Origin: Treponema sp. | GTDB taxonomy: Bacteria > Spirochaetota > Spirochaetia > Treponematales > Treponemataceae | Assembly: GCA_012513125.1 (NCBI GenBank) | Contig: JAAZCS010000102.1 | Coordinates: 1 to 15,000 of the forward strand | Direction of reading: 5' to 3' | DNA: 15,000 bases | Part shown: positions 1 to 7,930 of the stretch, one piece after another | How the letters are laid out: each line of letters opens with the position of its first letter | Numbering within the stretch: the first letter of the stretch is position 1 | Notes under the pieces: generated by a model | Told to the model about the DNA's origin: nothing | The model's input: the letters and a program-made list of their open reading frames with translations, nothing else | The model's database searches: none | Program-made: the position numbers and the translations under genes

Positions 1-1056
1 AAGAGTTGAAGGCATATTTGCACCTTCTGCTACAAGTTTTACGCCATTTTTAATGAGTGCGTCTGCATCATTGCCATCAAGTTCGTTCTGAGTTGCGCAA
101 GGGAATGCACAATCAACTTTAACTGACCATGGACGTGCATTTGGAGTAAATTTTGCAGTTGGATATTTTTTAACATATTCACTAATTTTTTTATGTTCTG
201 CACGGAATTCCTTAACAAAATCAAGTTTTTCCTGAGTAATACCATCTGCATCATAAATAAATCCTGATGAATCAGACATTGTTACTGGTTTTGCACCAAG
301 CTGTAACAATTTTTCTACAGCATATTCAGCAACATTTCCGTCTCCAGAAACTGAACATACTTTTCCTTTGAAATTGTCACCAATTTTGCTTAACATTTCA
401 TCTGCAAAATAGATTAAACCATATCCAGTAGCTTCAGTACGAATTAATGAACCACCAAACTGTAATCCTTTTCCAGTCAATACACCAGTAAATTCATTTC
501 TTAGACGTTTGTACTGTCCAAACATATATCCAACTTCACGTCCACCAACACCTTTATCTCCAGCAGGAACATCAGTATCAGGACCAATATGACGCTGTAA
601 TTCAGTCATGAACGATTGGCAAAAACGCATTACTTCAGCATCTGATTTTCCATGAGGATCAAAATCAGAACCACCTTTACCACCACCCATTGGAAGTGTT
701 GTAAGGCTGTTTTTTAGAACTTGTTCAAATCCTAAGAATTTTAATACTGAAAGGTTTACTTCTGGACTAAAACGCAATCCACCTTTGTATGGGCCAATTG
801 CACTATTGAACTGAACACGATAGCCACGATTAATATGAGGCATACCTTTATCATCTGTCCAAGGCACTCTGAACATAATAGTACGTTCTGGCTCTACCAT
901 TCTTTCAAGAATAGCATTCTTTTCTAGTTCTGGCATAACTTCAACAACAGGCTCGATTGTTCCAAGTACTTCTTGTACTGCCTGCAAAAATTCTGGTTGT
1001 TCAGCATTCTTCTTCTGAACGTCTTCCCATACTCTGTTTACATAAGAGTTTTTCAT
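1..1056 (-). CDS. gdhA: NADP-type glutamate dehydrogenase, 3' end cut by window start
   Basis: This gene encodes glutamate dehydrogenase, which interconverts 2-oxoglutarate plus ammonium and glutamate in the cytoplasm. The frame stays open from the ATG at 1054-1056 to the window edge, giving 352 codons of a family normally near 445-450 residues, so about the last 100 are missing. The family signature PMGGGKGGSDFDP is present with the catalytic lysine at residue 127. Upstream is the glutamate-binding segment IGPYKGGLRF (about 87-96), and PAGDKGVGGREVG follows the catalytic lysine. The start of the Rossmann domain appears as VSGDGNVAEYA. The length and these motifs fit the hexameric small-subunit type; NADP(H) preference is inferred from similarity to E. 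coli GdhA. An AAGGA ribosome site lies 8 nt before the ATG, supporting the start. The upstream neighbour pyrC ends 116 bp away with no visible terminator, so read-through from pyrC is possible. Confidence 0.96.
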   Translation of the reverse strand, partial: MKNSYVNRVWEDVQKKNAEQPEFLQAVQEVLGTIEPVVEVMPELEKNAILERMVEPERTIMFRVPWTDDKGMPHINRGYRVQFNSAIGPYKGGLRFSPEVNLSVLKFLGFEQVLKNSLTTLPMGGGKGGSDFDPHGKSDAEVMRFCQSFMTELQRHIGPDTDVPAGDKGVGGREVGYMFGQYKRLRNEFTGVLTGKGLQFGGSLIRTEATGYGLIYFADEMLSKIGDNFKGKVCSVSGDGNVAEYAVEKLLQLGAKPVTMSDSSGFIYDADGITQEKLDFVKEFRAEHKKISEYVKKYPTAKFTPNARPWSVKVDCAFPCATQNELDGNDADALIKNGVKLVAEGANMPSTL

Positions 1057-1172
1057 GATTGTTGTCCTTGCCGATTAAAAGTTTCAAAAAAAACCGACAA
1101 ATAATAATATATCATATAATAATTTTTTTTTAAATATTTTATATGTCTTTTTTATTAATTTATACTAAAGTT

Positions 1173-2585
1173 TTAAAATCTTTGTAAAACTTGTTTTCCG
1201 TCAAGAAAAAGTCCTTTTACTTTTCCAGACAATTTCATTCCCTCAAAAGGGGTTGCTTTCCCTTTGCTGAAAAATTCCGAAGAATTTACTGTCCACTGCT
1301 CATCGGGATCAACGACTGTAAAATCAGCATCATAACCAGTACGAAGAAGCCCTTTTTTTAATCCAAGAAGCCTTGATGGATTTGCCGACATCAATTCTGA
1401 TAATTTTTTTTGATTAATTTGATTTTGTTTTACAAGCATTGTATTACAAACAGCAAAAGATGTTTCTAGCCCAGTAAAACCTGGAGCTCCCTTTGCTTTA
1501 TCATCAAGAGTATGAGGTGCATGATCGGTAGAAATAACATCAACAGTTCCGTCTTTTATCCCTTCAATAAGTGCCAATCTATCATCTTCACTTCTTAATG
1601 GAGGATTTACCAAAGCCCGAATAAAAGGCTCTTTTGAACCACAAAGAGCTATATGATGAGGAGTTACCTCACATGAAATATTTTGATTATGCTTTGTTTT
1701 TTCACATCGGATTAAATCGATACAATAACGTGTACTTACATGATCCAAGTGAATATTGCAATTTGCTTTTTTTGCCAATTCTATATTTCTTGCAGTTGAA
1801 ACATTTTCAGCAAGATGTAAAAGATTATTTGCTTCAGTTAAAAAATCATCAATTTTGTTCAACTCTAATTTCGGAATTAAGGCTAAATCAGTTTCTGAAG
1901 TTCCAAAAGCAGAAAGATTATTTTTTTTCATTATTTCTAAAGCTTTTTCACGATAAGTTTTTGCCTCTTTCGCCAAAAAAGGATCTTCACAATGACAGCC
2001 AACTATAATTCCTTTTTCTGCTGCAATTTTCATTCCTTGCAACATCACAGATGAATTCATAACTTCTTTGCCATCTTCTGTAATTAGTGGAATATATTTT
2101 TTTTCTATTGTTGAAAGATGAGTAACACTTTCGCCACCAAAATCTTCAGTTATACTTACTGACTGAAACAATTTTGAAAGTCCTATTTCTGCCGCTTCTT
2201 TTTCAATTTGCAATGCTAATGACTGAGAAGATACAACTGGTTTTGTATTTGGCATTGCAACAACAACTCCATAACCACCAGAAGCCGCTGCATGAAGCCC
2301 CGTATTTAAGTCTTCTTTTTCTGTAAGACCTGGATACCTAAAATGTACATGCATATCGACAAAGGAAGGAGTTAAAATCAATCCCTTTAAATCATAAATC
2401 TCTATTTTTGCTTCTGAAGAAAAACCATCTTCTGCTAAAACAGATTTTGCCATATTCAGAACAGTCTGTTCATTTGTAAAACAACCTTGAAAAATAGAAC
2501 GAGTCATTCCATTTTCACAAAGAATAGAGCCAAAACAATCTATATCTTTATCAACTAATCTTGCATTGTAAATTAAAAGTGCCAT
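1173..2585 (-). CDS. pyrC: Dihydroorotase
   Basis: Dihydroorotase closes N-carbamoyl-aspartate to dihydroorotate, the third step of pyrimidine synthesis. The 470-residue protein is an amidohydrolase-fold zinc enzyme. Metal-binding motifs are in order: HVH (His79, His81) in the strand FVDMHVHFRYPG, Asp171 in ITEDGKEV, His198 in GCHCED, His279/His282 in HLDHVST, and Asp354 in STDHAPH. The spacing of the first four matches class I bacterial PyrC (the Bacillus-type family) with an offset of about 20. No carbamylated lysine is evident at the Asp171 position, which also fits class I. It is somewhat longer than the usual 425-430 residues, mainly from the N-terminal region and a segment around 205-260. 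The start is supported by AAGGA about 7 nt upstream. It begins 12 bp after pyrI and is the last gene of the pyrB-pyrI-pyrC unit. No terminator hairpin is visible after the stop. Confidence 0.95.
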   Translation of the reverse strand: MALLIYNARLVDKDIDCFGSILCENGMTRSIFQGCFTNEQTVLNMAKSVLAEDGFSSEAKIEIYDLKGLILTPSFVDMHVHFRYPGLTEKEDLNTGLHAAASGGYGVVVAMPNTKPVVSSQSLALQIEKEAAEIGLSKLFQSVSITEDFGGESVTHLSTIEKKYIPLITEDGKEVMNSSVMLQGMKIAAEKGIIVGCHCEDPFLAKEAKTYREKALEIMKKNNLSAFGTSETDLALIPKLELNKIDDFLTEANNLLHLAENVSTARNIELAKKANCNIHLDHVSTRYCIDLIRCEKTKHNQNISCEVTPHHIALCGSKEPFIRALVNPPLRSEDDRLALIEGIKDGTVDVISTDHAPHTLDDKAKGAPGFTGLETSFAVCNTMLVKQNQINQKKLSELMSANPSRLLGLKKGLLRTGYDADFTVVDPDEQWTVNSSEFFSKGKATPFEGMKLSGKVKGLFLDGKQVLQRF

Positions 2586-2597
2586 ATTTTCCTTATT

Positions 2598-3032
2598 TTA
2601 GTTATCATTTCCCGCTACGTACAAAGTGTCACAATATTCACACCTATACAAACCTTTCAATCTATCAACCAAAAGAAACGTCGGTTTGGCATAGTGTTCA
2701 GTTTGTGTAATACACCGAGGATTTTTACAGCTGAAAACATTTGTAACTTTTGCAGGCAATTTCATATTGATTTTTCTTACAATCTTTTCATTTTCAATAA
2801 CATTTACACAAATATTTGGATCAATAAAACCTAAAACTGAATAATCTATATTCATTATATTATCTATTTTGATTATATCTTTTTTCTGTGACTTTTCTGA
2901 AGGAACATTTTGAATCAAACAAGATGAGTACGTAGCTTTATCTAATCCCAACCATTGATAAATTCGCCAACCACTTCCGGCTTTAATATGGTCAATTACT
3001 AAACCATTTTTTATCGTATTTACGTTTAACAT
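2598..3032 (-). CDS. pyrI: Aspartate carbamoyltransferase regulatory chain
   Basis: PyrI is the non-catalytic subunit that assembles with PyrB trimers and transmits nucleotide (CTP/UTP/ATP) control to aspartate carbamoyltransferase. The protein has 144 residues against about 153 in E. coli and starts roughly six residues later. The N-terminal nucleotide-binding half contains VIDHI (His15, equivalent to E. coli His20), a KDIIKIDN segment (Lys55, like Lys60), and Lys87 in VRK (like Lys94). These equivalences come from my manual alignment. The C-terminal zinc site is intact: Cys102-x4-Cys107 and Cys131-x2-Cys134. The retained nucleotide residues suggest a working allosteric subunit, although the missing extreme N-terminus could alter the response. 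An AGGGA ribosome site precedes the ATG. The gene begins 16 bp after pyrB and ends 12 bp before pyrC, indicating co-transcription. Confidence 0.95.
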   Translation of the reverse strand: MLNVNTIKNGLVIDHIKAGSGWRIYQWLGLDKATYSSCLIQNVPSEKSQKKDIIKIDNIMNIDYSVLGFIDPNICVNVIENEKIVRKINMKLPAKVTNVFSCKNPRCITQTEHYAKPTFLLVDRLKGLYRCEYCDTLYVAGNDN

Positions 3033-3048
3033 TATTCACTTCCCTATA

Positions 3049-3972
3049 TTATAAAGAACCAGTCAATTTTGCAATTAACGCCATTCTTGCATACATTCCA
3101 TATTTGACTTGTTTAAAATAAGCAGCTCGAGGATCATCATCAACTTCAACAGAAATCTCGTTTACACGTGGAAGAGGATGAAGGACAATCATGTTGTCTT
3201 TAGCTCTTTTCATTCTGTCTGTATCAAGAATATAGCTGTCCTTTAACCTAATGTAGTCTTGTTCATTAAAGAATCTTTCTTTTTGAACCCTTGTCATGTA
3301 AAGGATGTCCAACTTACCGATAACATCATCAAGATTTTCTGCCATTTCATATTCAATTCCAGCTGGATCCAAAATATTAGAAATCAAATAATCTGGAACA
3401 GTCAATTCTTTTGGACTTATGAATATGAATTTGTTGCCTTTGTAATGACGCATAGCTTCTGCCAAAGAATGGACAGTTCTACCAAACTTCAAGTCGCCGC
3501 AAAAACCGATTACGTGATTCTCAAGTCCGCCTGTCAACTGTCTGATTGTCACCAAATCAGTTAGAGTCTGAGTAGGATGATAGTGACCGCCATCTCCTGC
3601 ATTTATGATAGGACAAGCTGAATATTTACTTGCAAGCAAAGCCGCCCCTTCTTTTGGAGTTCGCATTGCAATTATATCTACGTAGGAAGAAACGACGCGG
3701 ATTGTATCAGCTAAAGTTTCACCTTTTGATGATGATGTATAGGACGCATCTGCAAAACCTTCAACTAAGCCACCAAGACGTAACATTGCAGCTTCAAAAG
3801 AAAGCCTTGTTCTAGTGCTCGGTTCAAAAAAAAGTGTCGCAAGAATTTTCCCACGACACACATTTTGAAATAATTTTGGATCTAAAATAATTTCTTCCGC
3901 CAATGAACAAATTTCATCAATTTCTGAAATAGATAAATCATCCGGCTGAATCAAATGACGATTATTTAACAT
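3049..3972 (-). CDS. pyrB: Aspartate carbamoyltransferase catalytic chain
   Basis: PyrB condenses carbamoyl phosphate with aspartate to N-carbamoyl-aspartate, the committed step of pyrimidine synthesis, in the cytoplasm. The 307-residue length is typical. The carbamoyl-phosphate loop [12 protein letters not shown] gives Ser52-Thr53-Arg54-Thr55-Arg56. The mobile 80s loop SSSKGET supplies Ser80 and Lys83. Arg104, His132 and Gln135 (in HPTQTL) and the C-terminal MTRVQKERF and HPLPRVNEI motifs complete the active site. All key residues of the E. coli enzyme therefore have counterparts. It is the first gene of the minus-strand unit pyrB-pyrI-pyrC. The nearest AAGGA lies about 13 nt before the ATG, a longer spacing than usual; no better start is visible. 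A perfect inverted repeat at 4007-4033 in the short leader is the best candidate for a control site. Confidence 0.97.
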   Translation of the reverse strand: MLNNRHLIQPDDLSISEIDEICSLAEEIILDPKLFQNVCRGKILATLFFEPSTRTRLSFEAAMLRLGGLVEGFADASYTSSSKGETLADTIRVVSSYVDIIAMRTPKEGAALLASKYSACPIINAGDGGHYHPTQTLTDLVTIRQLTGGLENHVIGFCGDLKFGRTVHSLAEAMRHYKGNKFIFISPKELTVPDYLISNILDPAGIEYEMAENLDDVIGKLDILYMTRVQKERFFNEQDYIRLKDSYILDTDRMKRAKDNMIVLHPLPRVNEISVEVDDDPRAAYFKQVKYGMYARMALIAKLTGSL

Positions 3973-4006
3973 TCTTTTTTACAGTTCCTTATATATTCAA
4001 ATTTTT

Positions 4007-4033
4007 ACGAGTTTATCATAAAACAAAACTCGT
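4007..4033 (-). promoter_or_regulatory. Inverted repeat bracketing a -10-like box before pyrB
   Basis: On the minus strand the sequence reads ACGAGTTT, an 11-nt spacer, then AAACTCGT: two perfect 8-bp arms. The spacer ends in TATGAT (4015-4020), a good -10 hexamer; the -35 region is weak. An arrangement like this is typical of an operator overlapping a promoter. It sits 34 bp before the pyrB start and just after the fabV terminator. The RNA could also form a hairpin, but no U-tract follows, so it is not an intrinsic terminator. A regulatory role is inference. Confidence 0.45.
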
Positions 4034-4038
4034 TACAA

Positions 4039-4070
4039 TAAAAAAGGCAATTAGTTTTTCTAATTGCCTT
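4039..4070 (-). terminator. Rho-independent terminator of fabF-fabV
   Basis: On the minus strand GGCAATTAG (4068-4060) pairs perfectly with CTAATTGCC (4054-4046) around a 5-nt loop, extended by A-T pairs, and is followed by a run of six T. It starts about 13 bp after the fabV stop codon and separates the fab genes from pyrB. Confidence 0.9.
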
Positions 4071-4082
4071 CTCTATTATTTA

Positions 4083-5309
4083 TTATATTTCATCCATTCT
4101 TGACACATCAGCGTTATAATCAACACCGGCAATATCAAAACCATTTGTTGCATAAAAATCATGTTTATAACCGTCCAAATCACAAACTTCTGCTAAGTTT
4201 TCATTTGTGACACTTGCCATCAATTTATCAACTTCTGCCTGAATATCAGCTTTCATTTCCCAATCGTCAACACGAATTCTATTTTCATCATCAACAAGAA
4301 CTTCACCAGCTGCACAATTTTTTCCAGTATAAAGTCTTTCTGAAAAAAGTCTTTCCATTTGTTCAATACAACCTTCATGAGTTCCTTTCGCTTTCATCAC
4401 TTTAAACAAAATTGAAAGATATAAAGAAATAATAGGAATTACAGCACTTGAACGTGTTACTAATCCTTTATTTACAGAAACATAAGCTGCTCCACCTAAT
4501 GAAGCTTTCATCTCTTTATTCAATTGATGAGCTGTTGCTTCCAAGTCTTTTTTAGCCTGACCAATTGTTCCATCTCTATAAATTGCGTGGCTCAATTCTG
4601 GCCCAATATATGAATATGCAACTGTTCTACAACCTTCAGCAAGAACACCTGCGTTTGAAAGCTGGTCTATCCATAATTTCCAGTCAGCACCACCCATTAC
4701 TTTTACAGTATTGTCAATTTCTTCTTGATTTGCAGGTTCTGCAGCAGATTCCTTGAGTGTGTTTGTCTGAATATCAATTCCAACACCAGCGTAAGTTTTT
4801 CCAATAGGTTTCAATACTGATTTATATAAAACCTGTGTATCAGGATCTGTTCTAACAGGACTAGCTAAACTATAGATAATTAAGTCAATCTTTTTTCCAT
4901 GTTTTTTAGCTTCTTCAATTATCATTTTTCTTGTTTCATGAGAATATGCATCAGCACTAAATGTTTCAGAAAAGAGACCATCTTTTTTTGCAGCTTTATC
5001 AAATGCTAAATTATTATACCAACCTGGAGTTCCACCTTTTGTTTCTGTTCCAGCTTTTTCATATGAAATGCCTATTGTGTCTGCACCATATTCAAATGCG
5101 GCAGAAATTCTGCTTGCTAATCCATAACCTGTTGAACAACCTAGAACTAAAACAAACTTAGGACCTTCTCCACCCTCTTTTGTAGATTTTATTCCACGTT
5201 TTGTTTTTTGTTGCTTTACATAATCAATTTGATGTTCAACTTCCTTTGCACAACCTATTGGATGAGCATTAATACAAATATTGCTTCTTACCATTGGCTT
5301 AATAATCAT
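4083..5309 (-). CDS. fabV: Trans-2-enoyl-CoA/ACP reductase (FabV/TER)
   Basis: This is a monomeric NADH-dependent enoyl reductase of the FabV/TER family, reducing the trans-2 double bond of enoyl-ACP or enoyl-CoA (for example crotonyl-CoA to butyryl-CoA). The 408 residues run nearly collinear with the T. denticola enzyme (about 397) as I recall it. Motifs are the N-terminal KPMVRSNICINAHPIGC, the dinucleotide-binding loop VLGCSTGYGLASR (about 55-67), YSLASPVRTDP (about 146-156), and the family catalytic pair Tyr244-x8-Lys253, with Tyr234 just upstream. HEGCIEQ and RVDDWE lie in the C-terminal part. It is a larger short-chain dehydrogenase relative, unlike FabI. An AAGG site lies about 9 nt before the ATG. 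It begins 35 bp after fabF, so the two are probably one operon, arguing for a role in fatty-acid elongation; a role in butyrate-type fermentation cannot be excluded. A terminator follows. Confidence 0.96.
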   Translation of the reverse strand: MIIKPMVRSNICINAHPIGCAKEVEHQIDYVKQQKTKRGIKSTKEGGEGPKFVLVLGCSTGYGLASRISAAFEYGADTIGISYEKAGTETKGGTPGWYNNLAFDKAAKKDGLFSETFSADAYSHETRKMIIEEAKKHGKKIDLIIYSLASPVRTDPDTQVLYKSVLKPIGKTYAGVGIDIQTNTLKESAAEPANQEEIDNTVKVMGGADWKLWIDQLSNAGVLAEGCRTVAYSYIGPELSHAIYRDGTIGQAKKDLEATAHQLNKEMKASLGGAAYVSVNKGLVTRSSAVIPIISLYLSILFKVMKAKGTHEGCIEQMERLFSERLYTGKNCAAGEVLVDDENRIRVDDWEMKADIQAEVDKLMASVTNENLAEVCDLDGYKHDFYATNGFDIAGVDYNADVSRMDEI

Positions 5310-5344
5310 AATTTTTGACCTTCTTTTTTATTCAATTTTATAAT

Positions 5345-6604
5345 CTATTTATATTTTTTTATAATGATACAACCGTTGTGACCGCCAAAACCAAGCGAAC
5401 AAGATGCGGCGGCTTCAACAGGATATTCAATTCCTTTGTTTGGAACATAATCTAAATCACAACCGAGTTCCAAATCGGGATTATCCAAATTAATTGTTGG
5501 CGGAATAAATCCTTCTTGAATTACTTTTGTACAGAATAGTGCCTCAATTGCACCTGCGGCTCCAACCATATGTCCAGTTTCACTTTTTGTAGATGAAATT
5601 TTCAGTTTATATGCATAATCTCCAAAAAATGTTTTTAACATAGCAGTTTCTGCAGAATCATTAGCTATTGTTGATGTTCCATGAGCATTATAATATTGAA
5701 TCTCTTCTGGTTTCATATTTGCATCTTCAAATGCTCTTTTCATTGCAAGAACGCCGCCAGATCCATCAGGACAAGGGGCTGTAATATGATAAGCGTCTGT
5801 TGAAGTTCCAAATCCTGCTACTTCAGCATAAATTCTGGCCCCTCTTTTTTTAGCATGCTCTTCTTCTTCCAAAACAAGGATTGCAGCACCTTCTGCCATA
5901 ACAAATCCATTTCTATCTTTATCAAAAGGACGACTGGCTTTCGTTGGATTGTCATTAAAACTAGTAGAAAGTGCAGAAAGAGCTTGATAACAACCGATAT
6001 TAAATCCTGTAATATCAGCATCTGTTCCGCCCGCCAAGCACATATCTAACCGACCATTTCTAATCATATCAAAACCAAGTCCTAAAGAATCTGTACCAGA
6101 TGCACATGCTGTTGATAATGTCCAAGCCGGTCCGTGAATCTTAAAAAACATTGCAACATTTGCAGCGGCTTCATTATTCAACGACATAGGTGCCGTCAAA
6201 GGAGGAATTCTGTTTACGCCAGACATTGGATCTAGATATTTTTTATAGCTGTTTTCAATTACGTCAGACAAACCAATTCCAACACCAGAAAAGATTCCAA
6301 TATTTTCTTTGCCGATCTCATCATTTTTGTAACCTGAATCTTTAACGGCTTCTATACTTGCACCCAAAAGAAATTTAGTAAAACGTGACATTTTTCTAGA
6401 AACTTTATGATCAACTTCATAATCATCAAGGGAAAAGTTCTTTACTTCTCCTGCTATTTTTACATTATGTTTTGAAGCATCAAATAATGTAATAGGACCG
6501 ATTCCACTTTTTCCGTTTTTTACATTGTCCCAAGTATCATTTACATTATTTCCAAGAGAAGTAACTGCTCCAAGTCCGGTAATTACAACGCGCCGTTGTG
6601 CCAT
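5345..6604 (-). CDS. fabF: 3-oxoacyl-ACP synthase II
   Basis: FabF (KAS II) extends acyl-ACP by decarboxylative condensation with malonyl-ACP in fatty-acid synthesis. The protein has 419 residues, close to the usual 410-415, and has a thiolase fold. The nucleophile is Cys167 in STACASGTDS, and the two catalytic histidines are His308 (NAHGTSTIAND) and His345 (TGHMVGAAGA). The conserved lysine of SSTKSETGH is Lys340. The N-terminal VVITGLGAVTSLG and the C-terminal SLGFGGHN are also family hallmarks. The Cys-His-His triad distinguishes it from FabH (Cys-His-Asn). A GAGGT ribosome site lies about 6 nt before the ATG. It is the first gene of the fabF-fabV unit, read from an extended -10 promoter at 6636-6644 and divergent from pta. 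Confidence 0.96.
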   Translation of the reverse strand: MAQRRVVITGLGAVTSLGNNVNDTWDNVKNGKSGIGPITLFDASKHNVKIAGEVKNFSLDDYEVDHKVSRKMSRFTKFLLGASIEAVKDSGYKNDEIGKENIGIFSGVGIGLSDVIENSYKKYLDPMSGVNRIPPLTAPMSLNNEAAANVAMFFKIHGPAWTLSTACASGTDSLGLGFDMIRNGRLDMCLAGGTDADITGFNIGCYQALSALSTSFNDNPTKASRPFDKDRNGFVMAEGAAILVLEEEEHAKKRGARIYAEVAGFGTSTDAYHITAPCPDGSGGVLAMKRAFEDANMKPEEIQYYNAHGTSTIANDSAETAMLKTFFGDYAYKLKISSTKSETGHMVGAAGAIEALFCTKVIQEGFIPPTINLDNPDLELGCDLDYVPNKGIEYPVEAAASCSLGFGGHNGCIIIKKYK

Positions 6605-6635
6605 TCATAAACCTCATTTAAATTTTATAAATCAA

Positions 6636-6644
6636 ATTATAGCA
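6636..6644 (-). promoter_or_regulatory. Extended -10 promoter of fabF
   Basis: The minus strand carries TGCTATAAT, a consensus TATAAT preceded by a TGN extension, about 32 bp before the fabF ATG. The -35 region (TTTAAA-like) is poor, as is common with extended -10 promoters. The same 12-mer TTATGCTATAAT occurs before the glycoside hydrolase gene at 11190-11201. Confidence 0.6.
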
Positions 6645-6700
6645 TAAGAAAATTATATTTTAAATACAATAGAATTATTGTTAAGTGAGTTAAATGTAAT

Positions 6701-6736
6701 TCAATATGACACTTTTAGTCAATATGTCATTTTATG
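6701..6736. repeat. 18-bp imperfect tandem repeat in fabF-pta intergenic region
   Basis: TCAATATGACACTTTTAG (6701-6718) is followed directly by TCAATATGTCATTTTATG (6719-6736), 14 of 18 identical, and then by TGTGAC-type sequence. The repeat also contains an inverted pair AATATGACA / TGTCATTTT (6703-6711 and 6725-6733, one mismatch). It lies between the divergent fabF and pta promoters, where a regulator could control one or both. No known operator was recognised. Confidence 0.55.
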
Positions 6737-6810
6737 TGACTTTATTACTTTTTCTTTCTCTTATTTGTGATTACTCTTGAAAAGTTCACCCGACAAGTTG
6801 TATTCTCTAC

Positions 6811-6816
6811 TATAAT
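6811..6816 (+). promoter_or_regulatory. Probable -10 box of pta
   Basis: TATAAT lies 22 bp before the preferred pta ATG at 6839, predicting a leader of about 16 nt that just contains the GGAG ribosome site. The -35 region at the right distance is weak. An alternative is TTGAAA (6777-6782) with TATTCT (6801-6806) at an 18-bp spacing. Which is used cannot be decided from sequence. Confidence 0.5.
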
Positions 6817-6838
6817 ATAATAATTTATGGAGTATAAA

Positions 6839-7870
6839 ATGAAATTTGTTGATGATTTATTACAGCGTGCAAAAATTGCTAATAAAACAATTGTGCTTTG
6901 CGAAGGTGAAGACAAAAGAGTTGTTCAAGCAGCTGCAAAAATAGTAAAAGATGGTATTGCCAAAATAATTCTTATTGGAACAGAAGATGAATGTAAAAAA
7001 GTGGCACCTGATACAGATTTAACAGGCATAGAGATTGTTGACCCAGCTACTTCAAAATCTACAGAAAAATATGCAGAAATTTTATATAAGGCACGTGAAG
7101 GAAAAATTAACAAAAAAACAAATGAGCCTGAATACAAAGATGTTGAAGCTGCAAAAAATTACATTTTGAAAGATCACACTATGTACGGTGCATTGATTCT
7201 AAAAGCAGGAGATGCAGACGGTTTCGTTTCTGGTGCATGCCATTCTACTGCTAATACATTACGTCCAGGTCTTCAAGTGATTAAAACAGCACCTGGAATT
7301 AAAACTGTTTCATCAAGCTTTTTGATGGTCGCTCCAGAAGGTGGAAACAAATACGTAAAAGAAGGAATCGCTTTATTTGCAGATTGCGCAATCAATATTG
7401 AACCAAGTGCAGAAGAACTTTCTGACATCGCTATTGCAACTGCTCAAACAGCACAAAAAATCGCAGGAATTGAACCAAAAGTTGCAATGCTTTCATTCTC
7501 TACAAAAGGTTCTGGAAACGATGACAAATTCTTTAAATCAGTTCCAAAAATGCAGGAAGCTGTAAAAATCGCAAGTGAGAAAGCTCCTGATTTAGCATTA
7601 GACGGAGAATTCCAGTTTGATGCGGCTGTTGCTCCAGAAGTTGGCGAATTAAAAGCTCCAGGTTCTAAAGTTGCAGGACACGCAAACATTTTCGTTTTCC
7701 CAAACATCAACGCAGGAAACATCGGATATAAAATCTGCCAGAGAATGGGCGGATGGATGGCTGTAGGTCCTGTATGCCAAGGTTTTGCAAAACCATTAAA
7801 CGACTTGAGCCGCGGTTGTAATGTTGATGACATCGTTGCTACAGTAGCCGTAACAGCTCTTCAAGCATAA
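6839..7870 (+). CDS. pta: Phosphate acetyltransferase
   Basis: Pta interconverts acetyl-CoA and acetyl phosphate, normally paired with acetate kinase to make ATP and acetate; no acetate kinase gene is in the window. The protein is the short form (343 residues from this start) without the N-terminal regulatory domain of E. coli Pta. The active-site segment near the C-terminus, AKPLNDLSRGCNVDD, gives Ser324, Arg325 and Asp331, equivalent to Ser309, Arg310 and Asp316 of the Methanosarcina enzyme. The PTA-PTB family block DGEFQFDAAVAPEVGELKAP lies at about 255-274. An in-frame ATG at 6827 exists, but the GGAG at 6829-6832 is correctly spaced only for the ATG at 6839, whose protein begins MKFVDDLLQRAK as is usual in the family. 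A strong terminator follows. Confidence 0.95.
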   Translation: MKFVDDLLQRAKIANKTIVLCEGEDKRVVQAAAKIVKDGIAKIILIGTEDECKKVAPDTDLTGIEIVDPATSKSTEKYAEILYKAREGKINKKTNEPEYKDVEAAKNYILKDHTMYGALILKAGDADGFVSGACHSTANTLRPGLQVIKTAPGIKTVSSSFLMVAPEGGNKYVKEGIALFADCAINIEPSAEELSDIAIATAQTAQKIAGIEPKVAMLSFSTKGSGNDDKFFKSVPKMQEAVKIASEKAPDLALDGEFQFDAAVAPEVGELKAPGSKVAGHANIFVFPNINAGNIGYKICQRMGGWMAVGPVCQGFAKPLNDLSRGCNVDDIVATVAVTALQA

Positions 7871-7885
7871 AGAATAATTGATTTG

Positions 7886-7930
7886 AAAAGCCCTGCAACA
7901 GTTGGAAACAATTATTGCGGGGCTTTTTTA
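7886..7930 (+). terminator. Terminator of pta, probably bidirectional
   Basis: AAAAGCCCTGCAA (7886-7898) pairs with TTGCGGGGCTTTT (7915-7927) over 13 bp with one G-U pair, followed by a six-T run. Read from the other strand the stem is followed by four T, and it begins directly at the stop codon of the convergent gene ending at 7928. It therefore probably terminates both genes. Confidence 0.9.

Noticed and set aside
1634..2008. Plus-strand open frame of 124 codons inside pyrC
   Set aside because: It is antisense to well-conserved pyrC motifs, has no ribosome site of note and encodes a low-complexity Leu/Phe-rich product.
6605..6838. Known fatty-acid operator (FapR- or FabT-like) between fabF and pta
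   Set aside because: The repeat present does not match the operators I know for these regulators.
6827..6841. In-frame ATG at 6827 as the pta start
   Set aside because: It has no ribosome site upstream and would make the leader nearly absent, whereas GGAG at 6829-6832 is properly spaced for the ATG at 6839, which also gives the family-typical N-terminus.
7444..7833. Minus-strand open frame of 129 codons inside pta
   Set aside because: It runs opposite the catalytic C-terminal region of pta and shows no recognisable domain or start signal.
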